From assembly GCA_963747835.1 (NCBI GenBank), contig CAVVGO010000006.1:124001-188000 (forward strand): a stretch of 64,000 nt of DNA, read 5' to 3'. How positions within the stretch are numbered: the stretch's first letter is position 1; each line of letters begins with the position of its first letter. A program made the position numbers and the translations under genes. The notes below the pieces were generated by a model. That model was not told the DNA's origin. It saw only the letters and a program-made list of their open reading frames with translations, and did not search any database. Positions 16,594 to 25,776 of the stretch are shown in pieces. The stretch is from JAJPKK01 sp963747835 (lineage in GTDB: Bacteria > Pseudomonadota > Alphaproteobacteria > Rhizobiales > Xanthobacteraceae).

Positions 16594-18108
16594 ATGACGG
16601 GACCCGGAAAGCCGCGCGACGCCAGCGCTGCGACGACCGTCGCGGTGCGTGATCGCAACTCCCGGTCGTTACGTGGCGCATCCCGGCGCGCTTTGCTCAA
16701 GATGGCGGCGGGCATTTCCGGCGCATTTGCGGGCGGGACCGCGGCCGGGACGGCGGTGGCGCAGACGCCGCCCGCCTCCGGCGACGCCAACCTAGCCCGC
16801 TTGCAAGGCGCACGCCGCATTCTCATCAAGGGCGGCACGGTACTGACCCAGGATCGTGCAGTCGGCGATTTTGCAGCTGCCGACATATTGATCGAGGATG
16901 GCCGTATTCGCGAAGTGCGGCCGGGCATTGCAATGCCGGAAGACGCCGCGGTGGTTGATGCCGGCACACGGATCGTGATTCCGGGCTTCGTCGATACCCA
17001 CAGTCATTCCTATCAGGGCGTGCTGCGCAGCATCATGCCCAACGGCGTCCTCGAGCCCGATTACAATCGTGACGTGCAGGCTCTGTTGACGCCCGCCTTT
17101 GCGCCCGCCGACGTCCACGCCGGCGTGCTGATGACGGCGCTTGGCTTCATCGACATGGGGACCACCGCGATCGTCGACGTGTCCCAGATCAATCACACGC
17201 CGGAGCACAGCGATGCCTGCATCGCGGGACTGCGCGAGTCCGGCATCCGGGCGGTGTTTGCCTATTCGCGCGGGTCCGGCCCCACGGCGCAGTTTCCGCA
17301 GGATATCGCGCGGCTGCAGCGCACCTATTTCAACACGACAGACCAGTTGCTGACGCTGGCGCTCGGCGTCGGCCTCGATGCCACCCTGTTTGCGGCTGCG
17401 CGCGCCGCTGGTGTGCCGGCGGTTTTGCACATGCGCAACGACAGCAACGGCCTGTTGGCGCTCGGCCGCGCCGGGCTGCTGCGGCCCGGCGACGAGTACA
17501 TCCACTGCACCAACCTCAACGAGGCTGCGTGGCGGCAGATACGCGACACCGGTGGCCGGGTGTCGCTGTGCCCGCAGATCGAGATGGCCATGGGCCACGG
17601 CATGCCGGCGATCCAGGCAGCGCTCGACCACGGCGTGCGCCCGAGCCTGTCGTCCGATCATGGCGACACCATCGCACAGGATTTCTTCACCATCATGCGC
17701 CAGGTCTTCACGTTCCAGCGCATGCAGGTGTTCGCCCGCGCGCGCGCCGGTGAGCAGAACCTGCCGCCGCTGCTGACGTGCCGGGACTTGCTGGAATTTT
17801 CCACCGTCGCGGGTGCGCGTTGCGCCAATCTCGACCACAAGATCGGCACGCTCGCGCCCGGCAAGGACGCCGACCTCCTGCTGCTGCGGACCGACGACCC
17901 GAGCCTGTGGCCGATCAACAATGCGCCGGGCACGGTGGTCAACCTGATGAACCCCGGCCACATCGAGGCCGTCTTCATCGCCGGCAAGGTTCGCAAGTGG
18001 CGCGGCAAATTGGTCGGAATCGATTGGCCCCGCGTGAAACGGCTCGCCGAGGAAGCGCGTGACGGCGTGATGCGCCGGGCAGGGTTCTCGGTGGATTTTC
18101 TGGCGTGA
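16594..18108 (+). CDS. Tat-exported amidohydrolase (ATZ/TRZ-like)
   Basis: 504 residues. A twin-arginine signal, GASRRALLKMAAG (RR at 31-32), precedes a hydrophobic stretch and AVAQTPP, so the enzyme is predicted to be exported folded. The metal-dependent hydrolase core shows GFVDTHSHSYQG (H136, H138), VLHMRNDSNG, EYIHCTNLNE, and SLSSDHGDT with the metal Asp. The C-terminal KIGTLAPGKDADLLLL belongs to the small beta domain. The family hydrolyses C-N bonds in cyclic amines such as triazines, adenosine or guanine. Tat export is uncommon for this family. The substrate is unknown; the neighbours are cytochromes. Confidence 0.8.
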   Translation: MTGPGKPRDASAATTVAVRDRNSRSLRGASRRALLKMAAGISGAFAGGTAAGTAVAQTPPASGDANLARLQGARRILIKGGTVLTQDRAVGDFAAADILIEDGRIREVRPGIAMPEDAAVVDAGTRIVIPGFVDTHSHSYQGVLRSIMPNGVLEPDYNRDVQALLTPAFAPADVHAGVLMTALGFIDMGTTAIVDVSQINHTPEHSDACIAGLRESGIRAVFAYSRGSGPTAQFPQDIARLQRTYFNTTDQLLTLALGVGLDATLFAAARAAGVPAVLHMRNDSNGLLALGRAGLLRPGDEYIHCTNLNEAAWRQIRDTGGRVSLCPQIEMAMGHGMPAIQAALDHGVRPSLSSDHGDTIAQDFFTIMRQVFTFQRMQVFARARAGEQNLPPLLTCRDLLEFSTVAGARCANLDHKIGTLAPGKDADLLLLRTDDPSLWPINNAPGTVVNLMNPGHIEAVFIAGKVRKWRGKLVGIDWPRVKRLAEEARDGVMRRAGFSVDFLA

Positions 18109-18219
18109 AGAGCGCGTCGGAAGGCATGTATCTGCAAGGCTTCCTCGGGCAATTCTCTTGGTTGTTTCATTTCCGATGGTCGTTTCATTTCCAACGGTGT
18201 CGTTGCCCGCGCGGGCGGG

Positions 18220-18306
18220 CATTCCAGTAACCATCGGACTTCGATTTACGCAAAGCGTCCACCTCGCGCACCGGGGTTACTGGATGCTCCGCTTTCGCGG
18301 AGCATG
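18220..18306. repeat. REP-like palindromic element
   Basis: Outer arms CCAGTAACC (18224-18232) and GGTTACTGG (18275-18283) are followed by a tight hairpin ATGCTCCGC-TTTC-GCGGAGCAT (18284-18305). The CTGGATGC...CGCTTTCGCG...GCATGAC pattern matches the intergenic REP elements common in alphaproteobacteria. Confidence 0.6.
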
Positions 18307-18397
18307 ACAACGCGGAATGGGGATGGAAATCTTGGATTCAGCCTACTACCATGCGGAAAAAGGGTATCGTGCAGCGGGCCGACGCGGAGGGAATGAA

Positions 18398-18880
18398 ATG
18401 CGTTCGATGACGGCGAGGCGGATCGTGGCGGCAGCGCTGGCGGCTTGCTTGATCGCACCGGCCGTTGCCGCCCAGGAGGCTACGCCAAGCGCCAAGCCCG
18501 AGACAAAACCCGAGGCGAGGCCAGTCGAAAAGGACTACTACCAGCGCTCGCTCGAAACCTACGAGTTCCGCAAGGCCGCCAAGAGCGGGCCGGAGCGCGG
18601 GCGCGAAATCTTCTATTACAAGTGCTGGTTCTGCCACAACGAGTACACCAAGAACGCACCGCAGCTTACCGGCCTCTACGGGCGTGGCACGCTGCTGTCC
18701 GGCCTGCCGGTCAACGACAACACCGTGAAGGACCGCATCCGCAACGGCGGTGCCGGCATGGCGGCCTACAAATACACGCTGAGCGAGGCGGACCTCGACG
18801 ATCTCGTGAGCTTCGTGCGGGACAAATGCTGCTGGGATTCGGACGCACCGCCGCCTAACCCGCGTTATCTGGCGCATTGA
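18398..18880 (+). CDS. Periplasmic monohaem cytochrome c
   Basis: 160 residues from ATG 18398, with GGAGGGA directly upstream. The signal peptide ends AVAAQE near residue 26. The haem site is CWFCH (76-80), preceded by RGREIFYYK; downstream Met residues in GGAGMAAYKYTL can supply the sixth ligand. The C-terminus carries an extra CC pair and a Pro-rich tail. It is followed 59 bp later by the haem-propeller gene on the same strand, so the two probably form an operon and exchange electrons. Confidence 0.8.
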   Translation: MRSMTARRIVAAALAACLIAPAVAAQEATPSAKPETKPEARPVEKDYYQRSLETYEFRKAAKSGPERGREIFYYKCWFCHNEYTKNAPQLTGLYGRGTLLSGLPVNDNTVKDRIRNGGAGMAAYKYTLSEADLDDLVSFVRDKCCWDSDAPPPNPRYLAH

Positions 18881-18939
18881 CACCGCCGGCCGGCGGAACG
18901 GACAGAGAATGACCGACGAGAATTCGTCAGGAGGACATC

Positions 18940-20583
18940 ATGGCGACAGGTAAAGCACGCGGCGCCGCTCGGCTGATCGCAATGCTGGGATTTGCGCTTT
19001 CGTTGACCGCAACCCTGGCGCCGGCGCACGCCGACCGGCTTGCTGGCGGCCCCAAGGGCATCGTCAAATCGACCAAGGGCGAACTCCTTGAAGGCATCAT
19101 GGTGCAGGTTATCGCCAGCAAGAATGCCGTCCGCACCACAGTCTACAGCAATGCGGACGGACGCTATGAATTCCCCGCCCTCGAACCCGGCTCCTATACG
19201 CTGCGCATCGCGCGGCCGCGCGAGTTCCACCCGTTCGTAAAGGAGGGCGTCGAGATCAAGGGCGCGACGCCGCTCGGCGACATCGTGCTCGAATACGTTA
19301 CCGACCAGGACGTGCTGCCGCCACTGCCGGCAATTGCGGCGCAGATGACCGGTTCGGAGTGGCTGCTGAGCCTGTCCGGCACGGGCGAGCAGAAGAAGCT
19401 CCTCACCAACAACTGCAACTGGTGCCACTCCTACCAGCAGATTTTCCGCAATCATTACGATGAGCAGGGCTGGGGCAAGATCGTCTATCGCATGATCCAC
19501 GGGGCGGGCTCGCCGCTGATCAACATCAACGAGCGCGGCCGCTGGGGCGGCAACGAGGAGGCCGATCTCGTCAAATGGCTCGCATCGGTGCGCGGGCCGG
19601 ATTCCAAGGACCCGTCATTCGTCATCCTGCCGCGCCCGCAAGGACGCCAGACGCGGGTCGTCATCACGGAGTATGAACTGCCGCGGCTCGATACCGCGAC
19701 CCACGACGTGACCGGCAATTCCAAGGGCAACCTTTGGTATTCGACGCACCGCAGCTCCTACGTCGGCCGCCTCGATCCCGCGACCGGCGCCGTCAGGGAA
19801 TTCCACGTACCGCCGGTCGCCGAAGGCGTGCTGCCCGGCACGCACTGGATTTATGCCGACAAGAACGACATCATCTGGGGCTCGGAAAACTGGGCGCACA
19901 GCATCTGGCGGCTCGATCCCAAGACCGAGGCGTTCACGCGAATTCCGTGGAAGGTACGCGAGGCGCCGAACAGCCCCATGGGCGGCAATTACGCAATCGA
20001 CCCGGACGGCTTCATCTGGAAGGCGCGCGACCGCAAAGTCTCCAAGGTCGCCGCCCTAACGGGCGAGCCGGTCATTGGGTTCGTGCTCAAGAAGTTTGCC
20101 GGCACCTATGGCAGCGCTATGAGCCATGACGGCCGCTATTTCGGCGGCGGCGCCTGGCCGCGCGACGGCGTCGTGGTGGTGGACACGCAGACGGCGGAAG
20201 TGTTCGAGCCCGACACCAGCCCACGCTCCGGGCCGGCGCGCGGGGAATTCGACCTGCACAACAATTACTGGGCCGGCGGCCGCGGCGGCGAACTTGTCAA
20301 GTTCGACATGGCAGAGAAGCGCATCCACGAATACAAGCTGCCGACGCCCTATGCGTCCATGTATTCGGCCCAGACCGACAAGAACGGCGAGGTGTGGGCC
20401 GGCGAGATGCATTCGGGCCGCTACGTGCGCTTCGATCCTAAGACCGTGACCTTCACCGAATACGTGCTACCGGAGCCTTACGGCATCGACCGCGAAACCT
20501 GGATCGATAATTCGACCGACCCGGTGACGGTGTGGTACGTGGACCACGAAGGCTGGCTGGTGCGCATCCAGCCGATGGACTGA
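18940..20583 (+). CDS. Secreted haem / beta-propeller protein (carboxypeptidase-regulatory-like + CXXCH + Vgb-like)
   Basis: 547 residues from ATG 18940, with AGGAGGACATC upstream. Order: a signal peptide (about 1-31, ending PAHAD); a CarboxypepD_reg-like beta-sandwich (36-120, GRYEFPALEPGSYTLRIAR); a haem-binding CNWCH (159-163); then a propeller of repeated WYSTHRSSYVGRLDPATG-like blades resembling virginiamycin B lyase. The Vgb name does not imply antibiotic cleavage here, because the propeller is common in extracellular proteins. Family members with a haem motif appear to be periplasmic redox or substrate-binding proteins. A second protein with the same plan is encoded at 48841-51009. Confidence 0.75.
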   Translation: MATGKARGAARLIAMLGFALSLTATLAPAHADRLAGGPKGIVKSTKGELLEGIMVQVIASKNAVRTTVYSNADGRYEFPALEPGSYTLRIARPREFHPFVKEGVEIKGATPLGDIVLEYVTDQDVLPPLPAIAAQMTGSEWLLSLSGTGEQKKLLTNNCNWCHSYQQIFRNHYDEQGWGKIVYRMIHGAGSPLININERGRWGGNEEADLVKWLASVRGPDSKDPSFVILPRPQGRQTRVVITEYELPRLDTATHDVTGNSKGNLWYSTHRSSYVGRLDPATGAVREFHVPPVAEGVLPGTHWIYADKNDIIWGSENWAHSIWRLDPKTEAFTRIPWKVREAPNSPMGGNYAIDPDGFIWKARDRKVSKVAALTGEPVIGFVLKKFAGTYGSAMSHDGRYFGGGAWPRDGVVVVDTQTAEVFEPDTSPRSGPARGEFDLHNNYWAGGRGGELVKFDMAEKRIHEYKLPTPYASMYSAQTDKNGEVWAGEMHSGRYVRFDPKTVTFTEYVLPEPYGIDRETWIDNSTDPVTVWYVDHEGWLVRIQPMD

Positions 20584-20714
20584 CGACCGCGCATGCGGGC
20601 GTCGCGAGACGAACCCCGTGGAGAAGTACGCGCATTCGCTTGGCGTGTCTTGACGGAGAGGGCGGTCTTCCGGCTCCGCTAGCACAAATTTGCCGATCCA
20701 GGAATCTCTTTGAA

Positions 20715-21416
20715 ATGACGCATGACGACATCAAACAGAAGCTCATCCTGGCCGGCAAAGTGCTGGTTGCCGAAGGGCAGGACGATTTCACTCGCGGCCA
20801 CATCTCGATGCGGCTGCCCGACAATCCGACGCTGTTCTTGATGAAGCCGCACAGCGTCGGGCTCGACGAGATCACGATGGAGAACATCCTTACTATCGAT
20901 CTCGACGGCAAAGTCGTGGCCGGGACGGCGCGCCGCCACAGCGAGGTCTTCATCCATTCGGAAATCCTCAAGGCGCGCCGCGACGTCAATTGCGTGATCC
21001 ACACCCACCCACCGTATTCGGTCGCACTGTCGGCGAGCGGCCGGCCGATGAAATGCTACAGCCAGCCGAGCGCGCTGTTCTACGAGCAGCTCGGCGCCTA
21101 TACGGATTCGATCGCGCTCATCCGCACGCAGGCGATGGGCGCGCGGGTCGCCGTCGCGCTCGGACCGCATCGGGCCGCGCTCCTCAAGAACCATGGCGTC
21201 GCCGCGGTCGGAGCCTCTATCGAGGAGGCGGTGATCACGGTGATCATGCTGGAGAACGCCGCCATGGTGCAGATGATCACCGAGGCGGCGGGCGATCCGG
21301 GACCGGAATTTCCCCGCGACGATATTGCAAAGCACAAGCAGGAAATCTCCCAGCCCGAGCAGTTCGTCATCAATTTCAATTATCTGGTCCGCCGCGTGAA
21401 ACGCCGCGAGCAATAG
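20715..21416 (+). CDS. Class II aldolase / adducin-family protein
   Basis: 233 residues from ATG 20715. The zinc-binding HTHPP segment follows VNCVIHTHPPYSVALSA near 98, and LLKNHGVAAVG near 160 gives the third His. HSEVFIHSEIL supplies a candidate acidic catalytic residue. The family cleaves or epimerises sugar phosphates (fuculose-, rhamnulose-, ribulose-phosphate) or acts on related 2-hydroxy-3-keto acids, in the cytoplasm with zinc. The neighbours give no pathway, since the genes before it are exported redox proteins. Confidence 0.85.
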   Translation: MTHDDIKQKLILAGKVLVAEGQDDFTRGHISMRLPDNPTLFLMKPHSVGLDEITMENILTIDLDGKVVAGTARRHSEVFIHSEILKARRDVNCVIHTHPPYSVALSASGRPMKCYSQPSALFYEQLGAYTDSIALIRTQAMGARVAVALGPHRAALLKNHGVAAVGASIEEAVITVIMLENAAMVQMITEAAGDPGPEFPRDDIAKHKQEISQPEQFVINFNYLVRRVKRREQ

Positions 21417-21485
21417 GCCAGCGGGCGCAATGGCGGTGAGCGCCCACAAGCCAGTCGGACGCGACCAGACCAGAGCAGGAAAACA

Positions 21486-21944
21486 ATGGCCGATTACGTG
21501 GAGGACTTTATCGATCGCGTCCGCTCAGTAGGGCCGTTGTCACCCAGCAACAAGCGCCGTCTTGCCGTCAGACAAAAGATCACTGAATTCGAGCACACCA
21601 TTCGCAGCGAGCGAGATCCGGCGCGGGCAATTCCTGCATTCCTGCAGCGAGCCATGACTCGTGCCTCGAAGGAAATCTCCCAACACAGCCGGAACAACAT
21701 TCCGAAACGGACGGCGGCGTTCTTTCAAGAAGTGTTCGACGAGCTGTCGATACGAACGCGCCTGATTATTCAGGAACTGAAGGACGACACCTTCCAGGTC
21801 GAGGTCAAGATCGACGCTTCCGACGGCGCACTCACCTACGTGATAAAATCAAATCTTTATTCGCTCGTCGCTGCGCATGAGTGGATCGACAGTGAGCAAG
21901 GCAATATGCTCATCAAAGCGGTGATCGCGAAGTACGAAAAGTAG
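21486..21944 (+). CDS. Protein of unknown function
   Basis: 152 residues from ATG 21486, with AGCAGGAAAAC upstream. No signal peptide or membrane span. The N-terminal two thirds look helical and basic (residues 10-95, with RRLAVRQKITEFEHTIRSER and SKEISQHSRNNIPKRTAAFF), ending in a mixed alpha/beta tail (VEVKIDASDGALTYVIKSN). I do not recognise a family. It follows the aldolase gene by 69 bp on the same strand, and the codon use looks native. Confidence 0.6.
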   Translation: MADYVEDFIDRVRSVGPLSPSNKRRLAVRQKITEFEHTIRSERDPARAIPAFLQRAMTRASKEISQHSRNNIPKRTAAFFQEVFDELSIRTRLIIQELKDDTFQVEVKIDASDGALTYVIKSNLYSLVAAHEWIDSEQGNMLIKAVIAKYEK

Positions 21945-21981
21945 AAGCGACGCGCGACTTCGCCGCGCGCCGTGGCACCGG

Positions 21982-23703
21982 CTACAGCAGCGCCCCCGGC
22001 CGGCCCTTGTAGCGGTTTGCGATGGCATCGGCGCTCATGTAGGCGAGCGCCTGGATGGTCAATGTCGGGTTGAACCCGCTCATGGATGGATTGGTCGAAC
22101 TGCCGACGATGAAGAGATTGGGGATATCCCAGCTCTGCCCGTATTTGTTGACGACCGATGAGTTGGGGTCGGTTCCCATGCGCGTGCCGCCCTGAATATG
22201 GGGACCCGGGTAGCCGGCGCTGAGCGGCGCCCGCCACGCGTGGGCGGCCCCCATGGCGCGGCTGAGTTCGTCCATCTTGTCCTGCATGTATGCCACCTGC
22301 TTGAGCTCGTTCGGCCGACGCCAGTCATAGGTGAGGCGCGGCGCCGGCAGGCCCCAGGCGTCACGCACATTGGGATCGAGGTCGATGGTGTGATCCGGAT
22401 AGGCGAGGTTCTCGGTCTCCGACAGGATCACGGCGTGGCGGGCGTAATATTTGGCGAAGAAATCGCGGTAGCCGGCGCCCCATCGCGCAATGCCGGGCGG
22501 CGGATCGAGCGCCATTGCGGCGCCGAGCGGGCCGCCCTCCAGGTTCGCGGTCGCGATGGCGATCTGGGTACCGCGGATGAAGCCGAGGCCCGCATGGTCG
22601 AAATTGTCTGCATTGAAATCGTCGAAGGAAAACTTCTGCGCGTTCGGCCCGATGAAGTTATTGACGTAGCGGTCATCGAAGGCGACATACACCTTGGACG
22701 CGATGTGGGACATGATGTGCTTGCCGAGTTCCCCGCTCGAATTGGCAAGGCCGTTGGGAAAGCGGTCGGTCTTCGACAGCATTAGCAGGCGGGTGTTGTC
22801 GTAGATGAAGGTCGTGAGGATGACGATCTCGGCCTCGATCGTGTTGTCCGAGCCGTCGGGACCGAAATAGGAGAGCCCGGTGACGCGGCCGGAATTGTCG
22901 CTGTTGACGCGATGGCACATAGCGCCAGTGACGAGCTTGAAATTGCCGCTGGCATCGGCCTCCGGCAGCTTGGTGACGAGCGTGCTCGACTTCGCGCCGT
23001 TGTGGCAGCCGAACCCCTGGCAGAAGCCGCAATAGGTGCAGCCCGCGCGGCCCTTGTAGGCCTGCGACAGGATCGCGTGGGGCGAGGAGAACGGATGATA
23101 GCCGAGCTTCGTCGCCGCCGCCTCGAAGATGAGGCTCGACTGGTCGGAGACAAGCGGCGGCAGCGGATAGTCGCGCCGGCGCGGAGCCTCGAAAATGTTG
23201 CCGCCCTCGACCTTGCGGCCGGCGAGATTGCCGGCCTTGCCGGAAACGCCGAGATCGTATTCGGCGCGATCGTACCAGGGCTCGAGTTCGGTGTAGTCGA
23301 GCGGCCAGTCGGCGAGCGAGGACTCCGCCGGGATCGCCGACACGCCATAGCGATCGAGTGTGTGGGAACGGGCGCGGAAATCGTCCTCATGAAAGCGCCA
23401 TGACACCGCACCGTAATGGATCGTGCCGCCGCCGGCATTGTTGCCGTAGCTCAGGCTGCGCATTGGCGTCGCCCGCGCCCGCGCATTGGGCCGCCAGGTG
23501 ACGGGCTGCCGTTTGGGATCGGGCCGCAAATCCTGGCGCTGGAAAAACCGCAACTCATCCCGCGATTGGAAATCCGCCTGGGTCGGCCGCGGACCCCGCT
23601 CCAGGCCCACCACCTTCATTCCCGCCTTGGCGAGCTCGGCCGCCATGATGGCGCCTGCCGCCCCCATGCCAACGATGACGACATCGGTCTTTTCGGTTGC
23701 CAT
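21982..23703 (-). CDS. GMC flavoprotein, gluconate/fructose-dehydrogenase large-subunit-like
   Basis: 573 residues from ATG 23703, with GGAGGACCCC directly upstream. An N-terminal FAD dinucleotide motif GMGAAG (12-17), a GGGTIHYGAVSWR flavin loop near 91, and the C-terminal GGTRMGTD and SGFNPTLTIQALAYM segments place it in the GMC family. The cysteines C222, C225, C228 and C233 lie where related membrane-bound fructose/gluconate dehydrogenases carry an iron-sulfur site. No signal peptide: in that family the small Tat-exported subunit carries the flavoprotein out, but none is encoded here. Its paralogue lies 79 bp upstream in tandem. Confidence 0.85.
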   Translation of the reverse strand: MATEKTDVVIVGMGAAGAIMAAELAKAGMKVVGLERGPRPTQADFQSRDELRFFQRQDLRPDPKRQPVTWRPNARARATPMRSLSYGNNAGGGTIHYGAVSWRFHEDDFRARSHTLDRYGVSAIPAESSLADWPLDYTELEPWYDRAEYDLGVSGKAGNLAGRKVEGGNIFEAPRRRDYPLPPLVSDQSSLIFEAAATKLGYHPFSSPHAILSQAYKGRAGCTYCGFCQGFGCHNGAKSSTLVTKLPEADASGNFKLVTGAMCHRVNSDNSGRVTGLSYFGPDGSDNTIEAEIVILTTFIYDNTRLLMLSKTDRFPNGLANSSGELGKHIMSHIASKVYVAFDDRYVNNFIGPNAQKFSFDDFNADNFDHAGLGFIRGTQIAIATANLEGGPLGAAMALDPPPGIARWGAGYRDFFAKYYARHAVILSETENLAYPDHTIDLDPNVRDAWGLPAPRLTYDWRRPNELKQVAYMQDKMDELSRAMGAAHAWRAPLSAGYPGPHIQGGTRMGTDPNSSVVNKYGQSWDIPNLFIVGSSTNPSMSGFNPTLTIQALAYMSADAIANRYKGRPGALL

Positions 23704-23782
23704 GGGGTCCTCCATATTGCAGCGCGCTCCATCATCGCGCCCAATCTTATCGACAAATTGTGCAACGTTCCGCGAGCAAGCG

Positions 23783-25498
23783 CTACAGCAGCGCGCCGGG
23801 ACTCTTCCGGTAGCGATTCACGATGGCGTCGGCGCTCATGTACGCGAGCGCCTGGATGGTGAGGGTCGGATTGAACCCGCTCATGGTCGGGAAGGTCGAA
23901 CTGCCGATCACGAACAGGTTGGGACTATCCCAGCTCTGCCCGAACTTGTTGACCACCGACGTGCGCGGGTCACTGCCCATGCGGGTGCCGCCCTCGTGGT
24001 GGGAGCCCGGGGTGCCGGGCGCGGTCGGCGCACGCCAGACTTGGCTTGCCCCCATGGCGTGCGCGATGTCTTCTAGCTTCTTGAACAGGAAATCGATGCG
24101 GGCAAGCTCGTTGGGGCGGCGCCAATCATAGGTGATGCGCGGCGCCGGCAGACCGAAGCCGTCGCGGATATCCGGATCGAGATCGATGGTCTGGTCCGCG
24201 TAGGGCAGGTTCTCGGTCTGGGCGTTGATGGCGGCGTAGCGGGTGAAATACTTCGCGAGAAAATCACGATAGTCCGCGCCCCAGCGCGGCACGCCGGGCG
24301 GCGGCACGAGGCTTTGGCCGGCCGCGATCGGACCAGCCTCGGTGTCGGCGGCTGCAACTGATATCTGGGCGCCCCGGATGAAGCCGAGACCGCCATGATC
24401 GAAATTGTCGGCATTGAAATCGTCGATCGTGTACTTCTGCGCGCTCGGGCCCATGTAGGCATTGACATGGCGATCGTCGAAGGCTGCGAACACCCGTGCC
24501 CCGATATGGGCCATCATATTCTTGCCGACGAGGCCGCTCGAATTTGCAAGGCCGTCTGGGAAACGTGCCGTCTTCGACATCAACAGGAGCCGCGTATTGT
24601 CGTAGATGAAGGTGCCGAGGATCACGATCTCGGCCTCGATGATGTTGTCGGAGCCGTCTGGGCCGTAATAGGCGACGCCGGTGGCGCGGCCGGAATTGTC
24701 GCTGTTGATGCGATGGCATGTAGCGCCGGTGACGAGCGTGAAGTTGCCGGTGGCATCGGCCTCAGGCAGCTTGGTGACCAGGATGCTGGACTTCGCCCCG
24801 ATGTAACAGCCGAAGGCTTGGCAGTAGGTGCAATAGGTGCAGGCCGGGCGACCCTTGTAGGCTTCGGACAGGATGGCGTGGGGCGTCGAGAACGGGTGGT
24901 AGCCGAGCTTCTTGGCGCCCGCTTCGAACAGCACGCTCGACTGGTCCTTGAGGAGCGGCGGCAACGGATAGTCGCGCTGGCGCGGCGCCTCGAACGGATT
25001 GCCGCCATCGATCTTGCGGCCCTGGAGATTGCCGGCCTTGCCGGCGACGCCGAGGTCATATTCGGCGCGATCGTAGAACGGCTCAAGCTCCGCATAGCCG
25101 AGCGGCCAGTCGGCGAGCGAGGAGTCCGTCGGGATCGCGGCGGCGCCGTAGCGCTCGATGGTATGGGAGCGGGCGCGGAAATCGTCCTCGTGCAGCCGCC
25201 ACGACACCGCACCGTAATGCACGGTGCCGCCGCCGGCCTGATTGCCGTAATCGAGTCGCGGATAGGGCGTAGCGCGCACGCTGGCATTCGGTCGATAGGT
25301 GACGGTCTGACTCCGGGTCGGACGCAGGTCGCGGCGCTGGAAGTAGCGCAGTTCGTCAAGCTGGAAGTCCGCCGTCTTGAGGCGCGGGCCGCGCTCAAGG
25401 CCGATGACCTTCATGCCGGACTTCGCAAGCTCGGCCGCCATTACGCCGCCGACCGCCCCAATACCGACGATGACCACGTCCGCCCGCTCGGTCGCCAT
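23783..25498 (-). CDS. GMC flavoprotein, paralogue of the adjacent gene
   Basis: 571 residues from ATG 25498, with GGAGGTGTC upstream. The layout equals its neighbour: GIGAVG FAD motif (12-17), GGGTVHYGAVSWR, cysteines C220, C223, C226 and C231, EGGTRMGSDP and the SGFNPTLTIQALAYM C-terminus. Divergence is spread along the protein rather than in one region, so the duplication is not recent. The two are likely co-transcribed. Electrons would pass to a cytochrome c; the cytochromes at 14-19 kb are candidates. The sugar or alcohol substrate is unknown. Confidence 0.85.
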   Translation of the reverse strand: MATERADVVIVGIGAVGGVMAAELAKSGMKVIGLERGPRLKTADFQLDELRYFQRRDLRPTRSQTVTYRPNASVRATPYPRLDYGNQAGGGTVHYGAVSWRLHEDDFRARSHTIERYGAAAIPTDSSLADWPLGYAELEPFYDRAEYDLGVAGKAGNLQGRKIDGGNPFEAPRQRDYPLPPLLKDQSSVLFEAGAKKLGYHPFSTPHAILSEAYKGRPACTYCTYCQAFGCYIGAKSSILVTKLPEADATGNFTLVTGATCHRINSDNSGRATGVAYYGPDGSDNIIEAEIVILGTFIYDNTRLLLMSKTARFPDGLANSSGLVGKNMMAHIGARVFAAFDDRHVNAYMGPSAQKYTIDDFNADNFDHGGLGFIRGAQISVAAADTEAGPIAAGQSLVPPPGVPRWGADYRDFLAKYFTRYAAINAQTENLPYADQTIDLDPDIRDGFGLPAPRITYDWRRPNELARIDFLFKKLEDIAHAMGASQVWRAPTAPGTPGSHHEGGTRMGSDPRTSVVNKFGQSWDSPNLFVIGSSTFPTMSGFNPTLTIQALAYMSADAIVNRYRKSPGALL

Positions 25499-25776
25499 GA
25501 CACCTCCCTCCGCCGGTGGTTGCACCTGATCACCGGCCCTTTGGCCGTCAGATTGCTCCCATTGACCCGCGCAGGCAAGACAACAGCGGTGCCGCCGCGC
25601 GCGCGGAACCGCCCTGAAACAAGCCCCGATGGACACGGCTGTCGGCGGTTGACAAGCGCAGGCCGCTGAGGCTCATTCGCCATTCATTCGACCGAATTTC
25701 CGTTGAGAGCGGAATAGGGACAGGGGCGCGGGTCGACGCGCTGCTTGCTCGATCTAACTCCGGGGAGTTGTCACAC

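Noticed and set aside
18940..20583. Antibiotic (streptogramin) resistance lyase
   Set aside because: Only the propeller shape resembles Vgb. The protein is secreted, carries haem and has a different domain in front, so resistance is not supported.
24395..25669. 424-residue plus-strand frame
   Set aside because: It is antisense to the GMC gene, which has FAD motifs, ribosome site and codon bias of a real gene.
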